This document shows, piece by piece, positions 17,304 through 25,411 of a DNA stretch of 64,000 nt. The DNA comes from Clostridium_I sp963725425 (lineage in GTDB: Bacteria > Bacillota > Clostridia > Clostridiales > Clostridiaceae). The first letter of the stretch is position 1. Each line of letters begins with the position of its first letter. Location of the stretch: assembly GCA_963725425.1 (NCBI GenBank), contig CAVRYJ010000031.1, positions 682,001 to 746,000 of the forward strand. Reading direction: 5' to 3'. The notes beneath the pieces were generated by a model, which did not search any database, was not told where the DNA came from, and saw only the letters and a list, made by a program, of their open reading frames with translations. The translations under genes were made by a program, and so were the position numbers.

Positions 17304-18182
17304 ATGAAAAAATTTAAGAAGACCTATATAGAAATAACTAATGTTTGTAATTTAAATTGCGAATTTTGTCCCAGTTGTGCTAGAAGACCTGAATTTATGA
17401 CCATTGAACTATTTGAAAAAATACTAAGTGAAATAAAAAATTATTCTGATCACATATATTTCCATGTTAAAGGGGAGCCAACCTTGCACCCACTGCTAGG
17501 AACGTTTTTAGATATAGCTCTAGCATACGGATATAAGGTAAATATAACTACTAATGGTACACTTATAGAAAGCTCTAAAGAGACAATGCTAAATAAACCT
17601 GCTCTTAGGCAAGTTAATTTTTCACTGCATAGCTTTGATGCCAATCTAAAAACTACTACTATGAAAAAGTACTTAGATGATATCTTCGCCTTTGCAAAAG
17701 AAGCCTCAATGAATACAAATATAATTTCGTCGCTACGATTATGGAATCTAAGTGAAGACAACAATATTAACCTTAGTGAAGAGACTAATAAGTTTATTCT
17801 TAGACAAATAGAAGATGCCTTTAATCTAGATTACATGATAAAAGAAAAACTAGGTGAAGCTCGTGGCATAACCCTTGCTCCAAATATATATTTAAATCAA
17901 TCATCGCTTTTTAATTGGCCTGATATAAATGAAAGTGAAGAAAATCTCCATGGTTTTTGTTATGGACTAAGAGATCAAGTTGCTATTCTAGTCGACGGCA
18001 GTGTGGTTCCTTGTTGTCTTGATGGTGAAGGCGTAATTAATTTAGGCAATATAAAAGATACCAGTTTTAAAAACATTATAGAGAATGAAAGATCTAATGC
18101 ATTATATGATGGTTTTTCCAATAGAAATGTAGTTGAACCGCTATGTCGAAAATGCGACTATAGAAGAAAGTTCAACAAATAA
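17304..18182 (+). CDS. radical SAM protein with SPASM-type C-terminal cluster domain
   Basis: Radical S-adenosylmethionine enzyme. The CxxxCxxC motif is in CNLNCEFC (residues 16-23), binding the [4Fe-4S] cluster that cleaves SAM, followed by FHVKGEPTLHP. The C-terminal region has a SPASM-like set of Cys residues (GFCYGL, VPCCLDGEG, PLCRKCDYRRKF) for extra clusters, a layout used by peptide- and protein-modifying enzymes. The 292-residue size is compact. No precursor peptide or partner gene is adjacent, so the substrate is unknown. It has a GGAG ribosome site and a very strong downstream terminator. Many clostridial genomes carry such orphan copies. Confidence 0.85.
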   Translation: MKKFKKTYIEITNVCNLNCEFCPSCARRPEFMTIELFEKILSEIKNYSDHIYFHVKGEPTLHPLLGTFLDIALAYGYKVNITTNGTLIESSKETMLNKPALRQVNFSLHSFDANLKTTTMKKYLDDIFAFAKEASMNTNIISSLRLWNLSEDNNINLSEETNKFILRQIEDAFNLDYMIKEKLGEARGITLAPNIYLNQSSLFNWPDINESEENLHGFCYGLRDQVAILVDGSVVPCCLDGEGVINLGNIKDTSFKNIIENERSNALYDGFSNRNVVEPLCRKCDYRRKFNK

Positions 18183-18203
18183 ATGAAGATATTCAGTTAA
18201 AAA

Positions 18204-18252
18204 AAGTGCTTAATAATTTCTTACTTACACATTAAGAAATTATTAAGCACTT
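18204..18252. terminator. bidirectional terminator between the radical SAM gene and hisS
   Basis: AAGTGCTTAATAATTTCTTA (18204-18223) pairs perfectly with 18233-18252 over a 9-nt loop and separates two convergent genes. Confidence 0.85.
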
Positions 18253-18264
18253 AAAATTTAAAAA

Positions 18265-19581
18265 TTATTTTACCCTATTCAAAATCTCGTCAGCACTAAG
18301 CTTCTCTTGCTCTCCGCTTTCCATATTCTTAAAAGTCAAAAGTCCACTTTTAATTTCTTCCTCACCTATTATAATTACATAAGGAATTCCTGCATTATTT
18401 GCATAGGTAAGTTTTTTGGAAAACTTAGTTTTTTCAAGATAAACTTCAGAATTAATGCCTTGTTTTCTTAATTTATTCATAGTGGCAATGGCATAATCCA
18501 TTTCTTCATCCATAGGTACTACCAAAACCTTTGTTAAAGTAGATGCTAATGTTTCTTCTTTTAAAATGCCTATGTCCTTAAGTTGAGAAAATAATCTTGT
18601 TATTCCTATAGACATTCCCACACCCTGAAGTTTTTCCTTAGTATAGTACTCAGCCAGGTTATCATAACGCCCCCCTGAGCATATTGAACCTATGCTTTTA
18701 AAATCTTCAAGTATTGTTTCATAAACTGTACCTGTGTAATAATCTAGGCCTCTAGCTATCTTTAAATCTATAACGTAATTTTCTTCTGTAACTCCGTAGC
18801 ATTCTAGGTAATGGCTTACAATTTCAATTTCATTAAGACCTTCCTTGAAAGTAGCTTCTTCAATATTTAAATCTTTAAGTTCAGTTAAAATTTTTGCTTT
18901 ATCTCCAACTATACTTATGAAGGCTATTATTTTATCCACAGTTTCTGCTTCAAGTCCAATAGTTATAAGCTCTTTAGCCACAGAATCCACACCTATTTTA
19001 TCTAATTTATCTACAATTCTTAACACGTTTGTGGCATCCGTTACATTTAAAGATTTAAAAAATCCATTAAGAATTTTTCTGTTATTTATATGTATTTTAA
19101 ATGCTGGTAGACCTATTTCCTTAAGAATAGAGCAGATTATACTTGGAAGTTCTGCATCATTTATAAGGCTTAGTTCTCCCTTTGATATAACATCTATATC
19201 ACATTGATAAAATTCACGATAACGTCCTTTTTGGTTTCTTTCCCCTCTATACACTTTTCCAATTTGGTATCTTCTAAATGGAAACACAATATCCTCAATA
19301 TGTTGTGCTGCATATCTTGCAAATGGAACTGTTAAATCAAACCTTAAGGATATATCATTACTTCCCTTTGTAAATCTGTAAATTTGCTTATCCGTCTCTT
19401 CGCTTCCCTTAGCAAGAAGTATTTCACTTTTTTCCATTACAGGAGTATCAATTGGAACAAACCCACTTTTTTCATAGTTGTTTTTTATGATATCCATAAT
19501 TCTATTGAATTCTATTTGTTCTTTAGGTAATAATTCCATGAAACCTGATAGTATTGACGGTTTGATGATTTTATTATTCAC
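18265..19581 (-). CDS. hisS: histidyl-tRNA synthetase
   Basis: Class II aminoacyl-tRNA synthetase that charges tRNA-His. The 438 residues have motif 2 in FRRYQIGKVYRGERNQKGRYREFYQCD, the histidine-binding RGLDYYTGTVYE (about 286-297), motif 3 near GVGMSIGITRL, and a C-terminal anticodon-binding domain ending in LSADEILNRVK. The C-terminal domain makes it a true HisS rather than the HisZ regulator. The start is GTG, with AAGGAGG 11 nt upstream. It is preceded by a leader with a His-rich 16-residue peptide and a terminator, indicating attenuation by histidyl-tRNA supply. Confidence 0.94.
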   Translation of the reverse strand: MNNKIIKPSILSGFMELLPKEQIEFNRIMDIIKNNYEKSGFVPIDTPVMEKSEILLAKGSEETDKQIYRFTKGSNDISLRFDLTVPFARYAAQHIEDIVFPFRRYQIGKVYRGERNQKGRYREFYQCDIDVISKGELSLINDAELPSIICSILKEIGLPAFKIHINNRKILNGFFKSLNVTDATNVLRIVDKLDKIGVDSVAKELITIGLEAETVDKIIAFISIVGDKAKILTELKDLNIEEATFKEGLNEIEIVSHYLECYGVTEENYVIDLKIARGLDYYTGTVYETILEDFKSIGSICSGGRYDNLAEYYTKEKLQGVGMSIGITRLFSQLKDIGILKEETLASTLTKVLVVPMDEEMDYAIATMNKLRKQGINSEVYLEKTKFSKKLTYANNAGIPYVIIIGEEEIKSGLLTFKNMESGEQEKLSADEILNRVK

Positions 19582-19613
19582 TGCTCTGTTGCCTCCTTAA
19601 TATATCAGCATGA

Positions 19614-19660
19614 GATAAACAAAGATTAACATACTGACTAGTTATTTCTTTGAAGATGGT
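19614..19660. repeat. decayed end of repeat family A in the hisS leader
   Basis: CATACTGACTAGTTATTTCTTTGAAGATGG matches the right end of the 160-bp family A elements (there ATACTGACTTGTTATTTCTTTGATGATGCC). Some inverted match is visible on the other side (AAAGATTAAC). It lies between the attenuator terminator and the hisS start. (Sequence given here in pieces: ACTGACTAGTTATTTC, then TTTGAAGATGG.). Confidence 0.5.
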
Positions 19661-19908
19661 AAAAATAAAAAAGCCATGCAGAATCGTACCTGCACGGCTA
19701 CCAATAATTTAATTAAAGTGCCATCACCAAAGATACAATTCTAGTATTGCTAGAGACCCGTATCTATGGCTAATTTTATCCATGATACAAGTTCTAATAA
19801 TGGTGATGGTAAACTAATGTTATTACTTTAATTAAATTTCTCATATTTTTCTCCTAATTATACAAATTGATCTCTTCAAATTATACCATATTGAAATTAA
19901 CCCTTCAA
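19660..19908 (-). promoter_or_regulatory. hisS promoter, leader and transcription attenuator
   Basis: On the minus strand TTGAAG (19908-19903), a 17-nt spacer and TATAAT (19885-19880) start a leader of about 290 nt. A 16-codon ORF follows. The His codons lie in a segment (19801-19809) complementary to 19721-19729, and an upstream ORF segment (19825-19837) is complementary to 19707-19719. Then comes an intrinsic terminator with stem AGCCGTGCAG/CTGCATGGCT (19699-19690 and 19681-19672) and a T-rich tail. Ribosome stalling at the His codons would block the first pairing. I could not identify a convincing antiterminator stem by eye. No T-box consensus is present. Confidence 0.8.
19794..19844 (-). 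CDS. hisS leader peptide with three consecutive His codons
   Basis: A 16-residue peptide, MRNLIKVITLVYHHHY, preceded by AGGAG 6-7 nt upstream of its ATG and ending in TAG. The codons CAT CAC CAT stand immediately before the last sense codon. Its position between a consensus promoter and an intrinsic terminator ahead of hisS gives it the form of an attenuator leader peptide: scarce charged tRNA-His would stall the ribosome here. This is clear from sequence; function is inferred. Confidence 0.82.
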   Translation of the reverse strand: MRNLIKVITLVYHHHY

Positions 19909-19926
19909 GTATTGTGAATAATTAAT

Positions 19927-21159
19927 TTAGGCAGTTTTTCTTCTTCCTGAAAATCTTGTTTTTGTTTTCTCTACTACTTTTGCATTTGGTGCCTTTATAG
20001 TACGTGCAATAACAATTGAGATTACACACATTACACCTATAACCATGAAAGTTGCTTTATAACCTCCAAGTATACTTCCAATAAATGACCCTGATAGAGC
20101 TCCAAGCCCAAAACCCTGATATATTATCCCATAATTTTTGCTGTGATTTTTAAGTCCGAAGAACTCTCCCACAATTGCTGGGAAAACAGTAATATTACCG
20201 CCAAAACAAAATGCAATTCCAGCAACACAAGCAAAGAATATTCCAAAGTTCATATGAACTGTACTCATAACAACAACGCTTGTAGCCATTACAATGAAGC
20301 TAAATACTACAACATTAAGTCTACCAACTTTATCTGATAGAGTTCCTAAAATAATTCTTCCTGCAGTATTAGAAATAGCTACCATTGCCACTGCATTTGC
20401 AGCTACTAATGGAGTAAGTCCTACTAATTGTACCCCGATATCCTTAACAATTCCTATAAGATAAAGTCCGCTCATACATGTTGTAAACATCATTATAAAT
20501 AACAAATATGCCTCTTTTTTCTTTAACATTTGTCTTGGTGTTAAGTCTTCTACATTAGAATTATTCTTAACCACTTGCTTAACCTCTGGTGCATCCTTCA
20601 ATAGTTGTGCTCCACCAACTACCAATATGAGTGCTATAATACCCCAACATAAGAATGCAAATGTAACACCCTTAGAACTCATGACACCTGAATTTATATA
20701 TTTAAAAATCAAACTTCCAATTCCATAAGATCCTACAGAAATTCCTGATATAAGACCTTTTTTCTCTGGAAACCATTTTATACAATTTGAAAGTGAAGTT
20801 ATGTAGGCTATTCCATCTGCTGCTCCTACAATTACACCGGCTGTTACATAAAGCATTGCTAGTGAGTTTACCCTAGATGTTAATATAAGTCCGGTGCCTA
20901 ATATTATTCCTGCAAAAGTTATAAGTTTTCTTATTCCAATTTTATCTTGAATTTTTCCTGCAAATAAAGTTGAAAATGCTAATGCAAAACTGGTAATGGA
21001 AAATGTAATTGCCACACTGCTTAACTGCCAACCAAACTTATCAGCAAGAGGTTGATTAAATAAACTCCACGTGTAAATTGTTCCAAGTCCTATTTGAGCA
21101 ATTACAGTACCTAATAATATTAAAAATCTGTTTTGAGATGTTTTTTCAATTTTCAACAT
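19927..21159 (-). CDS. MFS transporter of the oxalate/formate antiporter (OFA) family, YhjX-like
   Basis: Twelve-helix major facilitator of the OFA family, which carries small carboxylates such as oxalate, formate, lactate or pyruvate. The 410 residues have QIGLGTIYTWSLFNQPLADKFGW in helix 1, the GKIQDKIGIRKL loop 2-3 motif, and NCIKWFPEKKGLISGISVG, all typical of the family. ATG at 21159 is preferred, with GGGGAG 8 nt upstream; a GTG lies three codons earlier. The LytTR response regulator and sensor kinase genes lie directly upstream on the same strand. In E. coli the related pair YpdAB induces the OFA transporter YhjX in response to pyruvate, so a parallel role is likely here. Confidence 0.87.
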   Translation of the reverse strand: MLKIEKTSQNRFLILLGTVIAQIGLGTIYTWSLFNQPLADKFGWQLSSVAITFSITSFALAFSTLFAGKIQDKIGIRKLITFAGIILGTGLILTSRVNSLAMLYVTAGVIVGAADGIAYITSLSNCIKWFPEKKGLISGISVGSYGIGSLIFKYINSGVMSSKGVTFAFLCWGIIALILVVGGAQLLKDAPEVKQVVKNNSNVEDLTPRQMLKKKEAYLLFIMMFTTCMSGLYLIGIVKDIGVQLVGLTPLVAANAVAMVAISNTAGRIILGTLSDKVGRLNVVVFSFIVMATSVVVMSTVHMNFGIFFACVAGIAFCFGGNITVFPAIVGEFFGLKNHSKNYGIIYQGFGLGALSGSFIGSILGGYKATFMVIGVMCVISIVIARTIKAPNAKVVEKTKTRFSGRRKTA

Positions 21160-21207
21160 TCTCCTCACTCCCCTTATCTAAGGCTTGTAGCTTAAACCTT
21201 TTCAGCT

Positions 21208-21257
21208 GCATCCTTATGCTTGACATGATTATATATCCATATCAAGCATAAGGATGC
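21208..21257 (-). promoter_or_regulatory. perfect 16-bp inverted repeat between the response-regulator and transporter genes
   Basis: GCATCCTTATGCTTGA (21208-21223) pairs exactly with 21242-21257 over an 18-nt loop that contains TATAAT on the minus strand. There is no U-tract, so it may be an operator or mRNA hairpin rather than a terminator. Confidence 0.6.
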
Positions 21258-21280
21258 TATTATGAGTGAGATGCTATTAT
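21253..21280 (-). promoter_or_regulatory. candidate LytTR binding site (direct repeat)
   Basis: GATGCTATTAT occurs twice (21253-21263 and 21270-21280), 17 bp apart, upstream of the OFA transporter gene. LytTR regulators bind direct repeats, usually with about 21-bp spacing, so the spacing is short. The first copy overlaps the right arm of the inverted repeat. Confidence 0.45.
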
Positions 21281-21297
21281 TGTTACATAAAATGCAT

Positions 21298-22014
21298 TTA
21301 TATGTTCATGATCTGCTTGAATTTTTTAACATTGCTTCTGCTTACTGGTATCTCTTCTGCAATATCTTTAAGTCTTAAGTTATATGTATTATTAAACCAA
21401 GGTATTATTTCTTTAATTTTAGTAAGATTTACAATATAAGATCTATGAGATTTAAAAAATATTTCTTTTGGCAGCGTATCATAAAATTCTGATATAGACA
21501 TTTTTACAATATATTCTTCATTCTTTGTTAATACACATGTTTCTCTGTCCTTCGCCTCACAATAATATATATCATCTACATTTGTAACCATTATCTTACC
21601 ATTTTTTAATAGATTTATTCTATTAGTAATTGCATGCAAATCTCCATTTTTCGAATTATAACTAAGCTCAAGTTTTTTAAGCATTGATCTAATCCTAGTT
21701 TCATCATAGGGCTTTAATATATAGTCAAAAGCTTCTACTTCAAAGGCCTCTACTGCATGTTCTCTATATGCTGTTATAAAAACTATATATGGTTTTTCTG
21801 AAAATTGGCTTATACTTTTTGCTATGACTACTCCATCCACAGACCCTATATTAATATCTAAAAATATAACATCCACCTTATTTTTCTGCATGAATTTCAG
21901 TACCTCTATTCCATCTTCAAATTCACCCATTATCTCTATACTACTGAAATTTTTAATAAAATACTTCAGTTCTTCCCTGGCCAGAAATTCATCTTCAACT
22001 ATTATACATTTCAC
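21298..22014 (-). CDS. LytTR-family response regulator
   Basis: Response regulator of the LytR/AlgR type. Receiver domain residues 1-120 have the acidic pair E7/D8, the phosphoacceptor Asp53 (VIFLDINIG) and Lys in YILKPYDE. The LytTR DNA-binding domain spans about 140-238, with IFFKSHRSYIVNLTKIKEI. GTG start with AGGAG upstream, 4 bp from the end of the kinase gene, so the two are coupled. It probably controls the neighbouring OFA-family transporter through the direct repeats found upstream of that gene. Confidence 0.92.
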   Translation of the reverse strand: MKCIIVEDEFLAREELKYFIKNFSSIEIMGEFEDGIEVLKFMQKNKVDVIFLDINIGSVDGVVIAKSISQFSEKPYIVFITAYREHAVEAFEVEAFDYILKPYDETRIRSMLKKLELSYNSKNGDLHAITNRINLLKNGKIMVTNVDDIYYCEAKDRETCVLTKNEEYIVKMSISEFYDTLPKEIFFKSHRSYIVNLTKIKEIIPWFNNTYNLRLKDIAEEIPVSRSNVKKFKQIMNI

Positions 22015-22018
22015 AAAA

Positions 22019-23677
22019 TCATCTCCTAATGAAAAATTCCATTTTCGTCCCTTTTTCTAATCTTTCTATATTTATACCTTCACCATACATGAGTTTAAGC
22101 CTCAAATAAACATTATATAAACCTATTTTATTTTCAGGCATATTTCCACTATAAACCTTATTAATTATCTCCTGACTTATGCCAACCCCGGTGTCTTCAA
22201 CTGTTATTTTCACCCTCTCATCTTCACAGTTTTTAACACTTAGTTTTATTGTTCCTGTACCTTTTCCAGCAAGGACACCATGAATTATTGCATTTTCTAC
22301 TATGGGTTGTATTATAAGGCTTGGTACTTTTATATTTACATCATCAATTTCATAAACAAGATTAATCTTGTCCCCAAATCTTGCTTTTTCTATTTCTACA
22401 AAATCTTTGACCTGTTTAAGTTCTTTTTTTATATCGATTAATCCATCATTAATTTCAAGATTGTATCTTAAATAGTTTGATAAGTTTATAATAAGTTCCC
22501 TTGCCTTGTCAGGATTTATTCTAATAAATGAAGTTATTGCATTTAGCGCATTGAACAAGAAATGAGGATTAATTTGCCTCTGCAAAGCCCTAATTTCTGC
22601 CTTGTTTGCAGTCTCCCTTATCTGTTCAACCTTAGAAACTTCCATTAAGGTTGATATTATCTGTGAAAGACCAGTTGAAAGAGCTTTAATAGAATAAGTT
22701 ATTTTATTAGAATTTTTATAATATATCTTTAAAGTACCACTTACTCCATTTTTATCTTCAAATGGTATTATTATTGCGGATTTTAAATTTCTGTGATCAT
22801 TTTTTACATTATCATTATTTATCAATATTTTATTCTTTAAAATGGCTACTTTAGTTGCTTCATTTATTTCTTTATCCTGCACATTATATATGTCCTCATC
22901 AACTCCAACATAGGCGAGTACGTGTATTTTATCAGTTATGGATACAGCATCTGCCTGCATATGCTCTTTAATTATAGTACATATTTTTCTTAAGGATACA
23001 TTGTTTATATTTCTAAAATAAGGCAATGTCTCATTAGCAATGTCAAGTGCAAGCTTTGACTGTTGACCAGCTATCATTTCCTTTTCATCATCTACAAACT
23101 GCATTAAAAGTATAATAAATCCTACATTTATTTCTCCTAGTATCATTGGTATTGCTATTTTTGAAACTATGCTTAATCCAAGTGTATACGGTTTTGTCAT
23201 TATTAATATAAGCACCATAGTTAATACTTCACAAACCATGCCAAGTAGAATTCCTGCTATGTACAAATATTTTCTTTCAACTTTTTTATTTATGTATCCT
23301 GATGATATTCCAGCTACTATGCTCGTTATAAGACATGGCAGAGAGGTTACCCCATGAATATCAATTAAAAATCTATGACTACCTGCTACTAGTCCCGTTA
23401 TTATTCCTACCTCAGGTCCAAATAATATACCACCGGATACTATAGTTATAGTTCTTATGTTTAGTAAAGATCCATCTACCTTAATACCTGCGTAAGTTTC
23501 AAAAATAGCGAAAGCTGAAAATATAGTACATATAACTGCTATGTCCTTTTTTTCATATTTGTCCTTTTGAAATATTTTTCTAAAACCCTTTATCCTAGTA
23601 ACTACAAATAACATCACTAGCAGCCACATAGCTCTTTCCATGAGCATAGTAAACATATTAAAATTATACCATATCAT
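22019..23677 (-). CDS. LytS-type membrane sensor histidine kinase
   Basis: Sensor kinase with an N-terminal membrane domain of the 5TM-5TMR_LYT type (residues 1-185, about six helices), a GAF-like region (about 225-345), the His_kinase domain with RQINPHFLFNALNAITSF (phosphorylated His near 370), and an ATPase domain with LIIQPIVENAIIHGV and VEDTGVGIS. In relatives such as BtsS and YpdA the membrane domain senses pyruvate; in LytS it is tied to murein hydrolase control. Its neighbour is an OFA transporter rather than lrgAB, favouring a metabolite-sensing role. Ribosome site AAAGGA lies upstream of the ATG. Confidence 0.92.
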   Translation of the reverse strand: MIWYNFNMFTMLMERAMWLLVMLFVVTRIKGFRKIFQKDKYEKKDIAVICTIFSAFAIFETYAGIKVDGSLLNIRTITIVSGGILFGPEVGIITGLVAGSHRFLIDIHGVTSLPCLITSIVAGISSGYINKKVERKYLYIAGILLGMVCEVLTMVLILIMTKPYTLGLSIVSKIAIPMILGEINVGFIILLMQFVDDEKEMIAGQQSKLALDIANETLPYFRNINNVSLRKICTIIKEHMQADAVSITDKIHVLAYVGVDEDIYNVQDKEINEATKVAILKNKILINNDNVKNDHRNLKSAIIIPFEDKNGVSGTLKIYYKNSNKITYSIKALSTGLSQIISTLMEVSKVEQIRETANKAEIRALQRQINPHFLFNALNAITSFIRINPDKARELIINLSNYLRYNLEINDGLIDIKKELKQVKDFVEIEKARFGDKINLVYEIDDVNIKVPSLIIQPIVENAIIHGVLAGKGTGTIKLSVKNCEDERVKITVEDTGVGISQEIINKVYSGNMPENKIGLYNVYLRLKLMYGEGINIERLEKGTKMEFFIRR

Positions 23678-23701
23678 AACTAAAGTCCTTTCTAATATAA
23701 T

Positions 23702-23743
23702 TTAACTCTTAACTCTTAACTTTTAACTTTTAACTGCTAACTG
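23702..23743 (-). repeat. six tandem heptads upstream of lytS-like gene
   Basis: TTAACTC x2, TTAACTT x2, TTAACTG, CTAACTG in unbroken 7-bp phase. This copy is 25 bp upstream of the kinase start, so it would lie in or before its 5'UTR. The rest of 23744-23974 is A/T-rich with no gene recognised and no LexA box before uvsE. Confidence 0.8.
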
Positions 23744-23974
23744 CTTCTATTTTACCCCTTTTTTCTAACAACTTTCAAAATAATACAAAAAACATTTACT
23801 TATGCATTGATTTTATATTACAATACTGATGAGTTAATATCTATAAAAATTAATTATTAGTTTTTGTGATCATAGTGAAAAAACATCATTAACTATCAAT
23901 TTTTACTTCTTAACTTTCTTATTTTTATAGTAGCCACTTTTTCCTAGGATAAATAAAGAAAGGTGTGACATTAA

Positions 23975-25219
23975 ATGATTAATCATAAAATAGGTTATGC
24001 TTGCACTCCCATTTGTTTGCCATATAGAACTTCTAGAAACACAATATTAAAAAATTTCACTGAAGAAAAATTTAATGAATGTGTAAAAGGAAACTTAACC
24101 GATTTAAAAAGCATTCTAGATTGGAATGTGGAGAATAATGTATTTTTTTTTAGAATTAGTTCAGATATAATACCTTTTGCAAGTCATGATGTAAATGATA
24201 TAGAATGGTGGGATACCTTTAAATATGAACTTGAAGACATAGGAACCTTTATAAAAGAAAATGATATGAGAGTCTCTATGCATCCAGGTCAATATACAGT
24301 TTTAAATTCTACCAAAGAAGAAGTTGTAGCAAAAAGCATATTAGACCTAGAATATCACTGCAAATTTTTAGATGCCTTAAAAGTTGATTACACAAATAAA
24401 ATAACACTTCATCTTGGTGGGGTTTATGGCGACAAACCAAATGCACTTAATAGATTTATTTCTGGATTTAGTAGATTGTCTCCCTCACTAAAAAAGCGCT
24501 TAGTTTTAGAAAACGATGATAAAAGCTACACTATAAAAGATGTATTAGGTGTTTGTGAAATACTTAAAATACCTGCTATATTTGACAATCTTCATAATAA
24601 ACTAAATCCAAGTGAACTTAGTCTAGATGAAATTTTTAAGAGAGTTGCCTCAACTTGGAGCCTTACGGATGGAAACATAAAAATGCATTATTCAGAGCAA
24701 GATGAGAACAAAAGGAATGGTTCACATTCTAAATTTGTAATAACAAAAAATTTTGTTACATATATAGAGCAAATTGAAAACTTAAAAGTAGATATAATGC
24801 TTGAAGTAAAGGACAAAGAATTATCTGCTTTAAAATGTGTAAATATTCTTAATCCACATCCTAGTGCTTCAATTAGATATTCTCAGTGGGCAAAATATAA
24901 ATATTCAGTTATGGAAAAAAGCTATACAAATTATAATGAATGCAGTAAAATTGTAAATTCCACAGCTTCTATAAGTGATATTTATGAAGCCATTGACCAA
25001 GCACTAATGCTACCTTTTAGCCTAGGAAATTTTATAAACACAGCTGAGCATGTATATGGTTATGTGAAAAAACAGACTACCGAAAAGGAAAAAGAAGTTT
25101 TTTTTCAATTATTAGAGGAACCTTTACTCAATAAAGATAAAATAAAATTAATGCTTCAAAAATTATGCAAAAAATATAATAAAAAATATATAAATGAGTC
25201 ATACTATTTTATATATTGA
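23975..25219 (+). CDS. uvsE: UV damage endonuclease UvsE with a C-terminal extension
   Basis: UV-damage endonuclease (UVDE family) that nicks DNA 5' of pyrimidine dimers and other lesions. A TIM-barrel metal enzyme, related in fold to Nfo. Seen: KIGYACTPICLPYRT at the start, RISSDIIPFASH, SMHPGQYTVLNS with metal ligands, ITLHLGGVYGDK, LVLENDDKSYTIKDVLGVC, IFDNLHNKLN and IMLEVKDKELSALKC. The 414 residues exceed the common length of about 300-320; the extra C-terminal 110 residues (after the LNPHP segment) form a helical tail also known from some Firmicute UvsE. In spore formers it protects outgrowing spores. Confidence 0.9.
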   Translation: MINHKIGYACTPICLPYRTSRNTILKNFTEEKFNECVKGNLTDLKSILDWNVENNVFFFRISSDIIPFASHDVNDIEWWDTFKYELEDIGTFIKENDMRVSMHPGQYTVLNSTKEEVVAKSILDLEYHCKFLDALKVDYTNKITLHLGGVYGDKPNALNRFISGFSRLSPSLKKRLVLENDDKSYTIKDVLGVCEILKIPAIFDNLHNKLNPSELSLDEIFKRVASTWSLTDGNIKMHYSEQDENKRNGSHSKFVITKNFVTYIEQIENLKVDIMLEVKDKELSALKCVNILNPHPSASIRYSQWAKYKYSVMEKSYTNYNECSKIVNSTASISDIYEAIDQALMLPFSLGNFINTAEHVYGYVKKQTTEKEKEVFFQLLEEPLLNKDKIKLMLQKLCKKYNKKYINESYYFIY

Positions 25220-25273
25220 CACAAAAAAATTATATCAGTATAATTAATGGAATATTACATATTATTTAATAAC

Positions 25274-25357
25274 AAAAGGGAGTAGTTTACTAGATATTGT
25301 CAACATATTGGCTTAAACGCCTGGCAATGTCCGCGAAAATGCGAAACGAGACTTTTG
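25274..25357 (+). ncRNA. yybP-ykoY (manganese) riboswitch
   Basis: The leader of the exchanger gene has the family's conserved parts in order: AAAAGGGAGTAG at the 5' side of P1, a TTGTCAACATATTGGC segment, GCCTGGCAATGTC, GCGAAAATGC, and CGAGACTTTT closing P1. The 3' P1 strand also forms the 5' arm of the terminator just downstream. Known yybP-ykoY aptamers bind Mn2+ and turn on Mn/Ca exporters. The 5' purine block here is AAAAGGGAG instead of the usual AAAGGGGAG. Confidence 0.82.
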
Positions 25358-25396
25358 ACGTGTTTTTTTACACGCCAAGGGTCTTTTATTTTTTTC
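25350..25396 (+). terminator. riboswitch-controlled terminator
   Basis: GACTTTTGACGTG (25350-25362) pairs with CACGCCAAGGGTC (25371-25383) using some G-U pairs and is followed by TTTTATTTTTTT. It shares bases with the P1 3' strand, so ligand binding should prevent termination. Confidence 0.82.
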
Positions 25397-25411
25397 TAAA
25401 GGAGAATAAAC

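Noticed and set aside
19582..19880. T-box riboswitch ahead of hisS
   Set aside because: The leader has a long structured region and a terminator, but no T-box consensus (GGUGGNACCGCG-like) or recognisable antiterminator with UGGN. The His-codon leader peptide explains the layout better.
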